A stretch of 64,000 nucleotides of DNA from Caproicibacter sp047833665 (GCA_047833665.1 CP181261.1:744001-808000); one strand, 5' to 3'. Shown: positions 1-7,874, counted from the first letter of the stretch. Numbers and translations: made by a program. Notes: generated by a model not told the origin, from the sequence alone.

Positions 1-1
1 A

Positions 2-58
2 AACGGTTTTGAAAGCAAATGGATGGATGCTGCCGATGCTGATGAAGAAGACACATGA
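2..58 (+). CDS. C-terminal end of an unidentified protein (partial)
   Basis: An open frame enters from the left edge and stops with TGA at 56-58. It encodes the last 18 residues, which are acidic and end in DADEEDT. The terminator at 124-160 lies downstream. Too little is present to identify a family. The call rests only on the open frame and the terminator that follows it. Confidence 0.4.
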   Translation, partial: NGFESKWMDAADADEEDT

Positions 59-123
59 AACAGGGGTCGTTTGTTCTACCCTCATTCTTACTTTTGTGCA
101 GCTGTGACCGCTCGCCAAAAAAG

Positions 124-160
124 AAAAGTCCAGCAAACACGCATGTTTACTGGACTTTTT
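124..160. terminator. Bidirectional rho-independent terminator
   Basis: A near-perfect hairpin with 5' arm AAAAGTCCAGCAAACA and one mismatch in the other arm is bounded by A and T runs. It can end the partial gene on the plus strand. It also sits directly downstream of the tRNA-Ser 3' half on the minus strand. Confidence 0.8.
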
Positions 161-216
161 GGCGGAGACGGTGGAATTCGAACCCACGAGACCTTGCGGC
201 CTACCTGATTTCGAGT
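160..216 (-). tRNA. 3' half of tRNA-Ser(CGA), integration scar
   Basis: Read on the minus strand, this has the 3' side of an anticodon stem-loop with CGA, a class II variable arm, a T arm with GGTTCGAATTC and an acceptor end closing in CCA, followed by the terminator at 124-160. The 5' half is missing: beyond position 216 the anticodon stem no longer pairs. This is the fragment left when a tyrosine-recombinase element integrates into a tRNA gene through the anticodon loop. It is a non-functional att remnant. Confidence 0.75.
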
Positions 217-556
217 TATTTGAAGGCAAGTTCTTATGAGTTTACGAGAGTAACTTTAGGAGAAGATAAAATCCCGCAAACCCGCATAAATAAAGGCTTT
301 TCAGGCACAAACGCTGATATTTCCGCGCATGAACACACCGCCCTGATTTAGCGGTTTTCAGGGCAAAGTGTAGAAAAAGTGTAGAAAAACCGTAGAAAAA
401 CAACCGGCGAAATAACCTTAAGATACTTTAGTTTCCCGGCGATTTGAAAAAGCAAAACCAAGCGTATCCTACCATTGACATTGATTTTTAACAGAACATT
501 CTGCAGCAGACAGAGCATAATTCTCTGTCCTAAGGATCAATGTGATGGGAGGAACG
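217..556. other. Gene-free end of an integrated element
   Basis: No supportable gene is seen between the tRNA-Ser scar and the first HTH gene. The stretch holds the 11-bp tandem repeats at 368-400. It probably represents the terminal att arm region of the integrated element, by inference from its position beside the tRNA scar. Confidence 0.4.
368..400 (+). repeat. Three tandem 11-bp repeats (GTGTAGAAAAA)
   Basis: Units lie at 368-378, 379-389 and 390-400. The first two are identical and the third differs at two positions. Short tandem repeats about 150-200 bp inside a tRNA att site resemble arm-type integrase or excisionase binding sites. Function is inferred from position only. Confidence 0.6.
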
Positions 557-1120
557 ATGATGGCAACCGACTACTCTTACCTTCTGGCTGAATATCCGGA
601 GAAGATAAGTCAAGACCAGCTTTACAGAATTTGCCGCATAAGCAAACGAAAAGCCACATGGCTTTTGGAGAACGGATATATCCCCTGCGAGGATACCGGC
701 AAAAAGACCCGAAGGTTTAAAATCCAAATAACCGACGTTATTGCATACCTTACCCGCTTGGAAGAATCTCCTGAGACCCTGCTGACACCACCGGGGATAT
801 TTTCAAGCGGAATAAAATATAAACCGAAGCGCCAAACGGCGAAGGCAATCAACTCCGAGAAGTTTATGGCAATGCTTAAGAACAAGTGGCACACCTTTCC
901 GGATGCCCTCACGGTAAATGATGTCACAAAGCTAACGGGATACTGCCAAACCACAGTATCTGAATGGATCAAGGCAGAAAAGATAACGGGGGTATGGTAT
1001 TATACCAAGTATTTAGTGCCAAAGGACAGCTTGATAAACTATATGGCAACAGAAGCTTGCCGCATCCATCAGAAGTCCAAAAAGCATATAGAGCTGCTGG
1101 AGCAGTATCGAAATCCCTAA
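557..1120 (+). CDS. Helix-turn-helix protein of an integrative element
   Basis: A protein of about 187 residues with two separate excisionase-like HTH segments. One lies near residues 15-60 (ISQDQLYRICRISKRKATWLLENG), the other near residues 112-160 (LTVNDVTKLTGYCQTTVSEWIKAEK). A GGGAGG ribosome binding site at 547-552 favours ATG at 557 or 560 over the GTG at 542. Genes of this kind occur near the ends of Tn1549-like conjugative elements and could act as DNA-binding recombination or regulatory factors. No enzymatic motif is visible. The exact role is unknown. Confidence 0.7.
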   Translation: MMATDYSYLLAEYPEKISQDQLYRICRISKRKATWLLENGYIPCEDTGKKTRRFKIQITDVIAYLTRLEESPETLLTPPGIFSSGIKYKPKRQTAKAINSEKFMAMLKNKWHTFPDALTVNDVTKLTGYCQTTVSEWIKAEKITGVWYYTKYLVPKDSLINYMATEACRIHQKSKKHIELLEQYRNP

Positions 1121-1145
1121 ATGCTCGGCGCATCCATTTACATGA

Positions 1146-1183
1146 AAACAGGGTGACTACTTTGCATAGTGTCACCCTGTTCT
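1146..1183. terminator. Bidirectional terminator between convergent genes
   Basis: Hairpin with arms AAACAGGGTGAC and GTCACCCTGTTCT. It lies between the HTH gene on the plus strand and the toxin gene on the minus strand. Confidence 0.8.
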
Positions 1184-1191
1184 TGTATCGA

Positions 1192-1506
1192 TTATAAAAA
1201 TCTGATCCAGTCGCGTCTGCCGTACAGAATTCTTTCAACGTCAACCACCTTGTTCTTCTCGTCTATGGAAAAAAACACAACGTAATTTTTTACAATTAGT
1301 TTCCTGTATCCCATTTGAGATAGACGATCGTCTGAAACAAGCGGACAGCGCTGCGGCATATCGGACAGACTTAGCATTGCCTCTTCAAAAAGCTCCATCA
1401 TACGAGTTGCCGATATGGGAGCTGACAGCTGAGAAGCAATATACCGAACAATGTCCCTAAGATCGTTTTCGGCTGGTTCAGATACATCTACCCTATATTT
1501 CGCCAT
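1192..1506 (-). CDS. RelE/ParE-family toxin
   Basis: A 104-residue protein of usual RelE/ParE length. It opens with YRVDVSEPAENDLRDIVRYIA, the typical first strand and helix of the fold, and ends with DVERILYGRRDWIRFL, like the RelE/ParE C-terminal strand. Family members cleave ribosome-bound mRNA or poison gyrase, and the sequence does not tell which. It overlaps the upstream antitoxin by 14 bp, so the pair is translationally coupled and stabilises the element that carries it. Confidence 0.88.
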   Translation of the reverse strand: MAKYRVDVSEPAENDLRDIVRYIASQLSAPISATRMMELFEEAMLSLSDMPQRCPLVSDDRLSQMGYRKLIVKNYVVFFSIDEKNKVVDVERILYGRRDWIRFL

Positions 1507-1765
1507 CGGCGATGCCTCGCTTAATATCCTTCATGACATCTTGAAGCGGACGCTTTTTACCCGCTTTAACGGCCGATCGTCCTTCGTCAAGCAGGTGATA
1601 CAGTTCAAGCTTGCCGCTGAGTGCCTCATAGGTTTCAATGCTCATAACCGCCAAATCTCCCTGCCCGTTTTTTGTGATAAAAACAGGTTCACGGCTTTCA
1701 TGACAGAAGGTGGATATCTCATTATAGTTATTCCGCAGGTCAGTGCTGGACTTTATATTTGGCAT
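1493..1765 (-). CDS. Phd/YefM-family antitoxin
   Basis: A 90-residue type II antitoxin. The N-terminal part (MPNIKSSTDLRNNYNEIS, then PVFITKNGQGDLAVMSIETYEAL) is the classic Phd/YefM DNA-binding fold; the C-terminal part is the toxin-binding segment. ATG at 1765 has AGGAGG eight bases upstream, so the ATG 21 bases earlier is less likely. It would neutralise the overlapping toxin and repress the shared promoter at 1797-1825. Confidence 0.88.
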   Translation of the reverse strand: MPNIKSSTDLRNNYNEISTFCHESREPVFITKNGQGDLAVMSIETYEALSGKLELYHLLDEGRSAVKAGKKRPLQDVMKDIKRGIADGEI

Positions 1766-1787
1766 AGCGTTTACCTCCTTACACAAT

Positions 1788-1825
1788 TCTAAAGATATTA
1801 TACACGAATTTCTTTAGAATATCAA
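1788..1825 (-). promoter_or_regulatory. Promoter and operator of the toxin-antitoxin operon
   Basis: On the minus strand, -35 TTGATA (1820-1825) and -10 TATAAT (1797-1802) are 17 bp apart. An inverted repeat TTCTAAAG...CTTTAGAA (1788-1795 and 1812-1819) brackets the -10 box. This fits autorepression by the antitoxin. Confidence 0.7.
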
Positions 1826-2133
1826 TTGAATTTCGCTGACTGCAACTGGCATCGAAAATAAGACACCGGATGCCGGTTAAAATCTTAATGAGATCGTTTC
1901 CTATGAAGGGACGAATATGACTCATATGTAACTCTCGTTTAATCATAAACAAAACACCTCTTTATCTCTTTCCATAACAATACAACATCAAAGATATATC
2001 TTATAAAAATTGAACACATTGAACTTGTTGTTTCAAACAAAATCCCATTAAATTCAGTATCAATGTATAGAAGCAGAATAATCAGAGAATAATAAATGCC
2101 TAAGCACTGTCATAAAATAAGTTTTAAATTTGA
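1826..2133. other. Intergenic stretch without a recognisable gene
   Basis: An AT-rich spacer between the divergent toxin-antitoxin and ImmR promoters. I see no open frame with a ribosome binding site and no strong hairpin. Confidence 0.4.
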
Positions 2134-2162
2134 TTGACAATATGACAAATGCGGCATATACT
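2134..2162 (+). promoter_or_regulatory. Promoter of the ImmR-like regulator operon
   Basis: -35 TTGACA (2134-2139) and -10 TATACT (2157-2162) with 17-bp spacing. The promoter lies 25 bp upstream of the Xre-family start codon, which has GAAGGGAGG in front of it. Confidence 0.7.
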
Positions 2163-2187
2163 ATAAATATAGAAGGGAGGCATTATC

Positions 2188-2541
2188 ATGAATAACTCTC
2201 TGGAGATCATCGGAGCAAGGATAAAATCTCTGCGCGAAAATAGCGGCCTTACACAAAGCAATGTGGCTAATTATCTTCATGTCGATCAAAGCCTTGTGTC
2301 TATGGTCGAGAAAGGCAAACGGGCACTGACGGCGGATATGCTGGATAAGCTTGCAGCCTTGTTTGGTACGCGGGTATCTGCACTCATGGAGCCGGAAATG
2401 AAGGTTAAACCGCTGTCCTTTGCGCTTCGTGCAAGCGAAATCGGAGAAGATGACTTGGACGCAATTAGCGCCATAAACAGGATTGCTTTAAATAGCCACT
2501 TTATGACTCAATTGCTTGAGGGTGAGCATGCCAATGGATAG
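2188..2541 (+). CDS. Xre-family repressor (ImmR-like)
   Basis: A 117-residue protein. Residues about 5-60 form a Cro/C1 HTH domain (IKSLRENSGLTQSNVANYL, then VSMVEKGKRALTADMLDKLAALF). The C-terminal part is short and variable, as in ImmR-type repressors of integrative elements. The next gene encodes an ImmA-like metallopeptidase and overlaps its end. In ICEBs1, ImmA cleaves ImmR to derepress the element. The same switch is inferred here from gene order. Confidence 0.85.
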   Translation: MNNSLEIIGARIKSLRENSGLTQSNVANYLHVDQSLVSMVEKGKRALTADMLDKLAALFGTRVSALMEPEMKVKPLSFALRASEIGEDDLDAISAINRIALNSHFMTQLLEGEHANG

Positions 2542-3286
2542 AATAGAGTTATGGAAAAAAGCTCTCAGTTTACGGAAAGAGCTTGGAGAAGATGCGACTT
2601 CTCCGATCGATATATTGGCATTGGTTCATACAATCGATAAATTATCCATCGTATACTATCCGATGGGGAATCACATTAGCGGTATTTGTATTAAGGGAAC
2701 CGGCAGCAATGTCATCGCCATTAATTCAGCCATGACCCTTGGAAGGCAGCGCTTTTCCATGGCTCATGAACTATATCACCTGTATTTTGATGATGACGAA
2801 CTCACTGCGGTGTGTGCAAAAACAATCGGCGAGGGAAATGAAAAGGAAAAGCAAGCAGATCAGTTTGCATCGTATTTGCTTATGCCCCCGGATGCCCTTT
2901 CGGATAAAATTGACCAGCTGAAAAAGTCGAGCTCCGCCAAGCTTTCCATTCATGATGTTGTGCGTTTGGAGCAATACTTTCGTGTTAGCCGCCAAGCTAT
3001 CCTTTACCGGCTGCTCAGCGAAAATGAATTAACCCGTGAAGAAGCTGATTCAATGCGCCAAAACGTAATTTTATCTGCTCTTAATCTTGGCTACGATGAT
3101 ACACTCTATAGCCCGACACCCGAAGATAAGCGATACAGGACATACGGCTACTATATTCAGCAGGCGGAAAAAGCTTTGGAACAAGGGCTAATATCCAGCG
3201 GCAAATATGATGAATTGCTGCTATCTGCTTTCCGTTCCGACCTCGTCTATGGGGAGGAAATCGAAGGGGGCGAATTGCTTGACTGA
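2528..3286 (+). CDS. ImmA/IrrE-family metallopeptidase
   Basis: About 252 residues. The zinc-protease motif HELYH occurs in SMAHELYHLYF near residue 80, and a downstream acidic segment (EKQADQFASYLLMP) supplies the usual third zinc ligand region of COG2856 proteins. ATG 2528 is preceded by GAGGG; ATG 2534 is an alternative. The C-terminal 80 residues are not recognised. It overlaps the ImmR-like repressor upstream and the PIN-domain gene downstream, so the three form one operon. Confidence 0.87.
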   Translation: MPMDRIELWKKALSLRKELGEDATSPIDILALVHTIDKLSIVYYPMGNHISGICIKGTGSNVIAINSAMTLGRQRFSMAHELYHLYFDDDELTAVCAKTIGEGNEKEKQADQFASYLLMPPDALSDKIDQLKKSSSAKLSIHDVVRLEQYFRVSRQAILYRLLSENELTREEADSMRQNVILSALNLGYDDTLYSPTPEDKRYRTYGYYIQQAEKALEQGLISSGKYDELLLSAFRSDLVYGEEIEGGELLD

Positions 3287-3815
3287 TTCGCTCTTTTTTG
3301 ATAGCGACTGTATCTCGGCTTTTTTGTGGGTTGGGAATGAAAATTTATTGGTTAAGTTATATCCCGGTAGGATCGTTATTCCTAAAACTGTTTATGACGA
3401 ACTGTCCTATCCCGGGATTGCGCACCTAAAGGCAAGAGTAGATGCACTCCTTTCGGTGGGACAAGCACAGGTAATGTCCATTGATGTGGCTACGGAAGCC
3501 TATGATATATATTATCAGCTTACCGAAAAACCAAAAGCCGGGCATATGGTTATCGGCAAAGGAGAAGCCGCATCCATCGCATTAGCAAAACAGTATGACG
3601 GCATTGTAGCAAGTAATAATCTGAAGGATATTTCTTTATATATCGCTCAAATGGATCTTAAGCATCTAACAACTGGCGATATATTATTTGCGGCACTGGA
3701 AAGAGGATACATCACCGAAGCACAGGGAAATACTATTTGGACTAAAATGCTATCTAAACGAAGAAAACTGGGGGCGGCAAACTTTACTGCTTACATACAG
3801 GCAAAGCAAAAATAA
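3279..3815 (+). CDS. PIN-domain protein linked to ImmR/ImmA
   Basis: The best start is TTG at 3279, giving 178 residues with a GGGGG ribosome binding site inside the end of the ImmA-like gene. PIN-fold acidic residues are visible in LFFDSDCISAF at the N terminus and in GKGEAASIALAKQY near residue 92, followed by IVASNNLKDI. PIN proteins are Mg-dependent RNases. Third genes of this type often follow an Xre plus peptidase pair and may act as the toxin of a three-gene module. That role is inference. Confidence 0.75.
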   Translation: MTDSLFFDSDCISAFLWVGNENLLVKLYPGRIVIPKTVYDELSYPGIAHLKARVDALLSVGQAQVMSIDVATEAYDIYYQLTEKPKAGHMVIGKGEAASIALAKQYDGIVASNNLKDISLYIAQMDLKHLTTGDILFAALERGYITEAQGNTIWTKMLSKRRKLGAANFTAYIQAKQK

Positions 3816-3898
3816 AAACGCCTATCGCTCATTTCATAATTTATAACGCAAAATTAGAACTAAAGACTCCAATATTGCAAATTGGAGCCTTATTTATT

Positions 3899-3955
3899 GG
3901 CCGGGGAATCGGAGTGCAGAAATGCACTTCAATTCCCCGGCTTTTCTTTTTCCAG
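3899..3955 (+). terminator. Strong hairpin with T tract
   Basis: A long stem pairs GGCCGGGGAAT with ATTCCCCGGC and has an inner pair around AGTGCAGAAATGCACT, followed by a T-rich run. It ends the ImmR/ImmA/PIN operon just before the next gene, which has its own ribosome binding site. Confidence 0.75.
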
Positions 3956-3969
3956 AAGGGAGGAAAGAT

Positions 3970-4218
3970 ATGTTGGTACGCTACAAGAAAAACAAGAAAC
4001 CTGCCTGTTATGATTCTGATGTCCTTGTAACCACAGGCACAATACCGGCAGACGAGCGGCCTAAGGGACCATTTAAAAGCTGTGGAAACTGCCCCTACCC
4101 CTCTCACGGTTTTATCTGCTACAGTTCCGAGGAAGATTGCCTTAGAACCGATATGCAGAAAATAAACAAAAAAGCCAAATACAAAATAGAAGTCCATCTG
4201 AAGGAGGAACGAATATGA
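3970..4218 (+). CDS. Small cysteine-containing protein of a conjugative element
   Basis: An 82-residue protein from ATG 3970, preceded by GAAGGGAGGAAAG. It has a basic N terminus (MLVRYKKNKKPACYDSDVL), a central SCGNCPYPSHGFIC segment with paired cysteines that may bind a metal, and a basic tail. It overlaps the next gene by 4 bp (ATGA), indicating translational coupling. Proteins like this accompany DUF4314 proteins in clostridial Tn1549-type elements. Function unknown. Confidence 0.6.
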   Translation: MLVRYKKNKKPACYDSDVLVTTGTIPADERPKGPFKSCGNCPYPSHGFICYSSEEDCLRTDMQKINKKAKYKIEVHLKEERI

Positions 4219-4940
4219 GATATGACAGTGAATTTCTGAGATTGCTCAAGGAGAAGTATCCGCCCGGTACACGAATCCGTCTCACAAAAATGAACGATCC
4301 CTATGCCCCCGTACCACCCGGTACAGAAGGTACGGTGGATTTTATTGACGATGCGTGCGGAATTCACATGCAATGGGACAACGGGCGCTCCCTTGCCCTC
4401 ATTCCCGGGGAGGACTCGTTCTCAAAAATATCTCCTCCGCTCCAGACTCTTAGGCTATATATGCCGCTTACCGTTAAGGAATACGAGAGCAACGAATGGG
4501 GCGATTGGAAGGATTATCCCTCGGAGCTGGATCAGGATACTATCCTCTCCTATCACGATTCTATCCTTGCAGCCATTGTGAAAGAGCGAAGGCCGGAAGA
4601 AACGGAACGAGGACTCATGAAATACTATTCTAAAAATGACAGCGTCAATCAGAAAGTTCAGTCCTTCTTTTTCACAGTGGAACAGATTGGCAGCAAGCTG
4701 ATGGGTGTGGCCGAATGCCGCATACAAGGGAGCTTGAGTGATTCAGAGCTGGAGCAGCTTAAGGATTATGTTTCCGGTCAGGCATCAGACGGCTTTGGTG
4801 AAGGTTTTGAGCAGCATCCCATAAAAACAGGCAATGGTGAAATCTATGTCAGCCTATGGAGCAGTGATAAAAACTGGAGCGTCATGACGCCGGATGAGTT
4901 GGCGCAAAGCCAGCAGATGGGAGGAATGCAGCTTGGATAA
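4215..4940 (+). CDS. DUF4314-domain protein
   Basis: A 241-residue protein. Residues about 10-75 (YPPGTRIRLTKMNDPYAPVPPGTEGTVDFIDDACGIHMQWDNGRSLALIPGEDSF in sense, rich in glycine turns) match the small beta-barrel DUF4314 domain common in clostridial conjugative elements. The C-terminal 150 residues are a second unassigned domain. It is translationally coupled to the gene before it. No catalytic motif is visible. It is accessory-module cargo and its biochemical role is not known. Confidence 0.75.
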   Translation: MRYDSEFLRLLKEKYPPGTRIRLTKMNDPYAPVPPGTEGTVDFIDDACGIHMQWDNGRSLALIPGEDSFSKISPPLQTLRLYMPLTVKEYESNEWGDWKDYPSELDQDTILSYHDSILAAIVKERRPEETERGLMKYYSKNDSVNQKVQSFFFTVEQIGSKLMGVAECRIQGSLSDSELEQLKDYVSGQASDGFGEGFEQHPIKTGNGEIYVSLWSSDKNWSVMTPDELAQSQQMGGMQLG

Positions 4941-5049
4941 TATCTTGACCGTTCTGACCGGAGATGAATAGCAGAATTTCTTTTGGTATTTGGTATAGCT
5001 TTCCTATGAAAAGTGTGGCATTGTGTTGTAATTGAAGGAGGTGGACAGA

Positions 5050-5337
5050 ATGGAGTTATGGAAAGAGTCCTTACAAACTGCATTAGAAGAACGTCTTGAC
5101 GCAGCGTTTGCGGAATTGGTAGAATCCAACCCTGCTGTCCGGGAGGCTGTCAAACAGCAGCGGGATGCATCGGTGCTGGTAAAGGATCATCCGAAATACG
5201 ATGACGAATTGAAACAGATAGTAGACTCATATTTTGAAGCTATGCAGCTTTTGCTCGGTGAATACAGCCGACATCTGTACATCCAAGGCGCCAAGGACTG
5301 TGTGGCGGTTTTGAGAGAGCTTGGCGTAATTAAGTAG
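5050..5337 (+). CDS. Small helical protein, DUF6809-like
   Basis: A 95-residue protein from ATG 5050, with AAGGAGG eight bases upstream. It is predicted largely helical (MELWKESLQTALEERLDAAFAELV at the start, YFEAMQLLLGEYSRHLYIQGAKDCV near the end) and charged. Similar short proteins recur in clostridial conjugative elements. No function can be assigned from motifs. A terminator follows directly. Confidence 0.6.
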   Translation: MELWKESLQTALEERLDAAFAELVESNPAVREAVKQQRDASVLVKDHPKYDDELKQIVDSYFEAMQLLLGEYSRHLYIQGAKDCVAVLRELGVIK

Positions 5338-5364
5338 CGCAGGCAATGATGCCTGTGCTTTTTT
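5336..5364 (+). terminator. Rho-independent terminator
   Basis: Stem AGCGCAGGC/GCCTGTGCT followed by six T residues. It starts inside the stop region of the preceding gene. Confidence 0.8.
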
Positions 5365-5377
5365 AGATTCAAAATCA

Positions 5378-5420
5378 AAACAGGGCCGTTTCCCCAAACA
5401 GGAGGCGGCCCTGTTTTTTA
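5378..5420. terminator. Second terminator, before the winged-helix gene
   Basis: Stem AAACAGGGCCG pairs with CGGCCCTGTTT and runs into a T tract. Two terminators in tandem isolate the next operon from upstream transcription. Confidence 0.75.
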
Positions 5421-5470
5421 TCATTTGTCCTGCCTTTCTTTCCGGGGAAGCGGTCGGAAAGGAGGTAAAC

Positions 5471-5803
5471 ATGTTGAAAAAACAGCTTGCGGAATATCTG
5501 CACCGCTATCATCACGGTGCGGAAAATGCCGTCACCAGCAAAGAACTGGAACACACCTTTTGTGTTTCCGGTAAGGAACTGCGCGACATTGTCAACAGCC
5601 TGCGTCGCGAAGGCATCCCTATCGCCAGCGATCAAAGCGGATATTTTTACGCAAGAACCGAAGCGGAAGTCCGGCTGACCATCCGTCATATGAGAAGCCG
5701 CGTCAGCGGAATCAGAGCCGCCATCGGAGGGCTCAGGCATTCCCTCACGGCATTTGACGATACGCAGATACGCCTGCCGCTGGAGGGAGGTGATGATTTC
5801 TGA
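5471..5803 (+). CDS. Winged-helix DNA-binding protein
   Basis: A 110-residue protein with AAAGGAGG upstream of ATG 5471. Residues 20-65 (NAVTSKELEHTFCVSGKELRDIVNSLRREGIPIASDQSGYFYA in sense) form a winged-helix motif like that of phage and element regulators that read DNA through a wing ending in GYFY. The C-terminal part has a helix and an acidic end. It overlaps the start proposed for the methylase gene, so both are probably expressed together. Confidence 0.72.
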   Translation: MLKKQLAEYLHRYHHGAENAVTSKELEHTFCVSGKELRDIVNSLRREGIPIASDQSGYFYARTEAEVRLTIRHMRSRVSGIRAAIGGLRHSLTAFDDTQIRLPLEGGDDF

Positions 5804-6642
5804 ACAGCTTTATGTCATGGATCGGCGGCAAGAAATCCCTGCGTGAGCTGATCGTCACACTGTTTCCCCTCTACTACGAAAGATACATTGAAGTGTTCGG
5901 CGGAGGCGGCTGGATACTGTTTCACAAGCCGCCCGGTAACGACTTTGAGGTGTATAACGATTTCAACGGACTGCTGGTCAACCTGTACCGCTGTGTGCGG
6001 GAAAAGCCGGAGGAACTTATAGACGCACTGCGTTATGTCCTCAATGCCCGCGCAGACTTTGACCTTGTTAAAAATACCCTCGCCCGTGACAGTCCTGCTT
6101 CCGATGTACAGAAGGCAGCCTGGTTTTACCAGCTTATCCGCTACAGCTACGCATCGGGACTTACCAGCTATGGCAGTCAGCCCCATGATATGTGGTCCAA
6201 TTTTCCACTGATTGAACAGGCTCACAGACGGCTTGCCAAAGTGGTGATCGAAAACAAGGATTTCGAGAAGTTGATTGGGCAATACGACCGCCCCGTCAGC
6301 TTTTTCTACTGTGACCCGCCGTACTTTGAAACCGAGGGCTACTACAAAAACGTGGGTGAGGACGGCTTTACAGAAAAAGATCACATCCGCCTGCGGGATG
6401 CTCTGCTGCGAATTGAGGGCAAATTCCTGCTGTCCTACAATGACTGCGATTTTATCCGCAATTTGTATGATGCGCCGGGTATCCAAATTGATTCCTATAC
6501 CCGCATCAATAACATCAAGCAGCGGTATGACAATGGGGCGCAGTTCCCCGAAATCCTCATTGCCAATTACGATATGGGGGAACGGACGAGGGAGGCCCCG
6601 GCGCAACTCAATTTATTTGACAACGGCGGGATTGAGTTCTGA
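5800..6642 (+). CDS. DNA adenine methylase (Dam-like, N6)
   Basis: About 280 residues. The N terminus has the AdoMet-binding signature WIGGKKSLRELIV...EVFGGGGW, and the catalytic DPPY motif occurs in FFYCDPPYFETEGYY near residue 172, as in D12-class methyltransferases. ATG 5812 lies too far from the strong GGAGGTGAT ribosome binding site at 5786-5794. A CTG at 5800 sits at normal spacing and would give MNSFMSWIGGKK, resembling the N termini I recall for related element-borne enzymes. It probably protects the element against host restriction or modulates its genes. Confidence 0.85.
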   Translation: MNSFMSWIGGKKSLRELIVTLFPLYYERYIEVFGGGGWILFHKPPGNDFEVYNDFNGLLVNLYRCVREKPEELIDALRYVLNARADFDLVKNTLARDSPASDVQKAAWFYQLIRYSYASGLTSYGSQPHDMWSNFPLIEQAHRRLAKVVIENKDFEKLIGQYDRPVSFFYCDPPYFETEGYYKNVGEDGFTEKDHIRLRDALLRIEGKFLLSYNDCDFIRNLYDAPGIQIDSYTRINNIKQRYDNGAQFPEILIANYDMGERTREAPAQLNLFDNGGIEF

Positions 6643-6707
6643 CCGAAAAACCAAAAAAGGAACACCGTCCCAATCTGGGCAAATATTTAAAGGAGAGGAT
6701 AGATTAC

Positions 6708-7281
6708 ATGAAAAACAATCAGAAGGAAAATGAGCAGGCCCTGCAAATCCCCATAGATATTCAGCAGCGTTGCGGCTTTGCCGATGCGGAAACCCTTGCG
6801 GTGACAGCCGCCGAAGGCGTATGCGTCATTCACAAGGGTGAAATGACGGCGCTGGAGCTTTATTCGAGTTATTGCCACACTCAGCGAGCTGGCGAGCGAT
6901 ATGACGGTTCTCCTTGCCGGAGCCTGCGGTCTGTGCAATAACTGCGAGGATGAAAATCCGGAAACAAACAAGAAAGGCGGCTGCAATCACAACCCCGCTG
7001 AATGGGTAGCAGACTGCTCCCTTTGCCGTGATCTGCTGGACGAAAACCAGGACATCCGCATCCCCGACTATCTGCTGGAGGAATCGGGTATCCCCAAGGG
7101 TACCCGATTAGAAGGCTATACCGATGAGGACAGCGGCGAAATTACAGTCGTAAAGGCAGATATCCAGCAAGATATTCGCGATGTACCGGCCTGCATTCTT
7201 TCGGTGCTGGCGCAAAACGGTATCTGCCTTGCAGCATTGGATGAATTGATCATGCAGGAAAGCATCATCTATGGCAAATAA
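6708..7281 (+). pseudogene. Frameshifted AbrB-like conjugative-element protein
   Basis: Two overlapping frames encode one protein. The first (6708-6941) begins MKNNQKENEQALQIPIDIQQ with a good ribosome binding site and reads through VTAAEGVCVIHKGEMTALEL. The second frame continues sensibly as IRVIATLSELASDMTVLLAG and on to 7281. One extra T near 6859-6863 separates them. The N-terminal beta-rich segment resembles swapped-hairpin AbrB-type proteins of Tn1549-like elements. The C-terminal part has a CGLCNNC cysteine pair and a second strand-rich region. Either the gene is dead or there is a sequence error. Confidence 0.75.
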
Positions 7282-7322
7282 CCTGCCCTCATTCTTTAAG
7301 ACATTATCTGGGAGGTGGGAAG

Positions 7323-7874
7323 ATGTTAGGGATTACCCTGAAAAACGGCCTCATTTCCTACTATGGAAACCCGGCCGGTTATACTGATAAAGAAAAAGCC
7401 ATTGTGGACAGCATTTTTCAAAATGATGAGCTGACCATCTGGCTCCAAAGCCGCTCCTTAACGCCGAAGTGGACAGATGGCGTGATGGAGCGGCTTCTTG
7501 CTGGCGAACGTGCGGATGGCATGGAAGGCGTACTGCTGAAAAATGTTCGCATCTGGCAGTTAAAGCCGGACGTGGACGTGCACATGAAATTTATACCCTA
7601 TGAAGAAATGGTGCGGCGATTTGGAGAGCCATCTCTCGAAAATTACAACATCGTCTATGACGGTCAGCTCGACACCAACGACCTCGAAGCCATCTACACA
7701 AGGTGCAATGCAAATCACCCGGCAGGCTTTTCGGGACACTCTCTTTCCTTGTCTGATGTGGTGGAGCTGTATGACGCCCAAGGCAGCGAATATCACTACT
7801 GCGACCGTTTTGGATTCCAGAAAATCAGCTTCGGGGGCTCAGAGCAGACCCAAGCTATGGAAATGAGTATGTAG
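7323..7874 (+). CDS. YodL-domain-like protein of a conjugative element
   Basis: A 183-residue protein with GGGAGGTGGG upstream. The C-terminal third (HSLSLSDVVELYDAQGSEYHYCDRFGFQKISF in sense) matches the end of YodL-like domains, which also occur inside large polyvalent proteins of mobile elements and usually finish with a YYVDRFGF-type motif. The N-terminal 100 residues are less conserved. It is accessory cargo of a Tn1549-like element. Biochemical role unknown. Confidence 0.65.
   Translation: MLGITLKNGLISYYGNPAGYTDKEKAIVDSIFQNDELTIWLQSRSLTPKWTDGVMERLLAGERADGMEGVLLKNVRIWQLKPDVDVHMKFIPYEEMVRRFGEPSLENYNIVYDGQLDTNDLEAIYTRCNANHPAGFSGHSLSLSDVVELYDAQGSEYHYCDRFGFQKISFGGSEQTQAMEMSM

Noticed and set aside
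964..1244. Overlapping frames after the HTH gene on both strands
   Set aside because: They overlap the HTH gene or the terminator and have no ribosome binding site.
5815..6606. 263-codon frame opposite the adenine methylase
   Set aside because: The plus-strand methylase has clear catalytic motifs; the antisense frame has no start signal or family resemblance.
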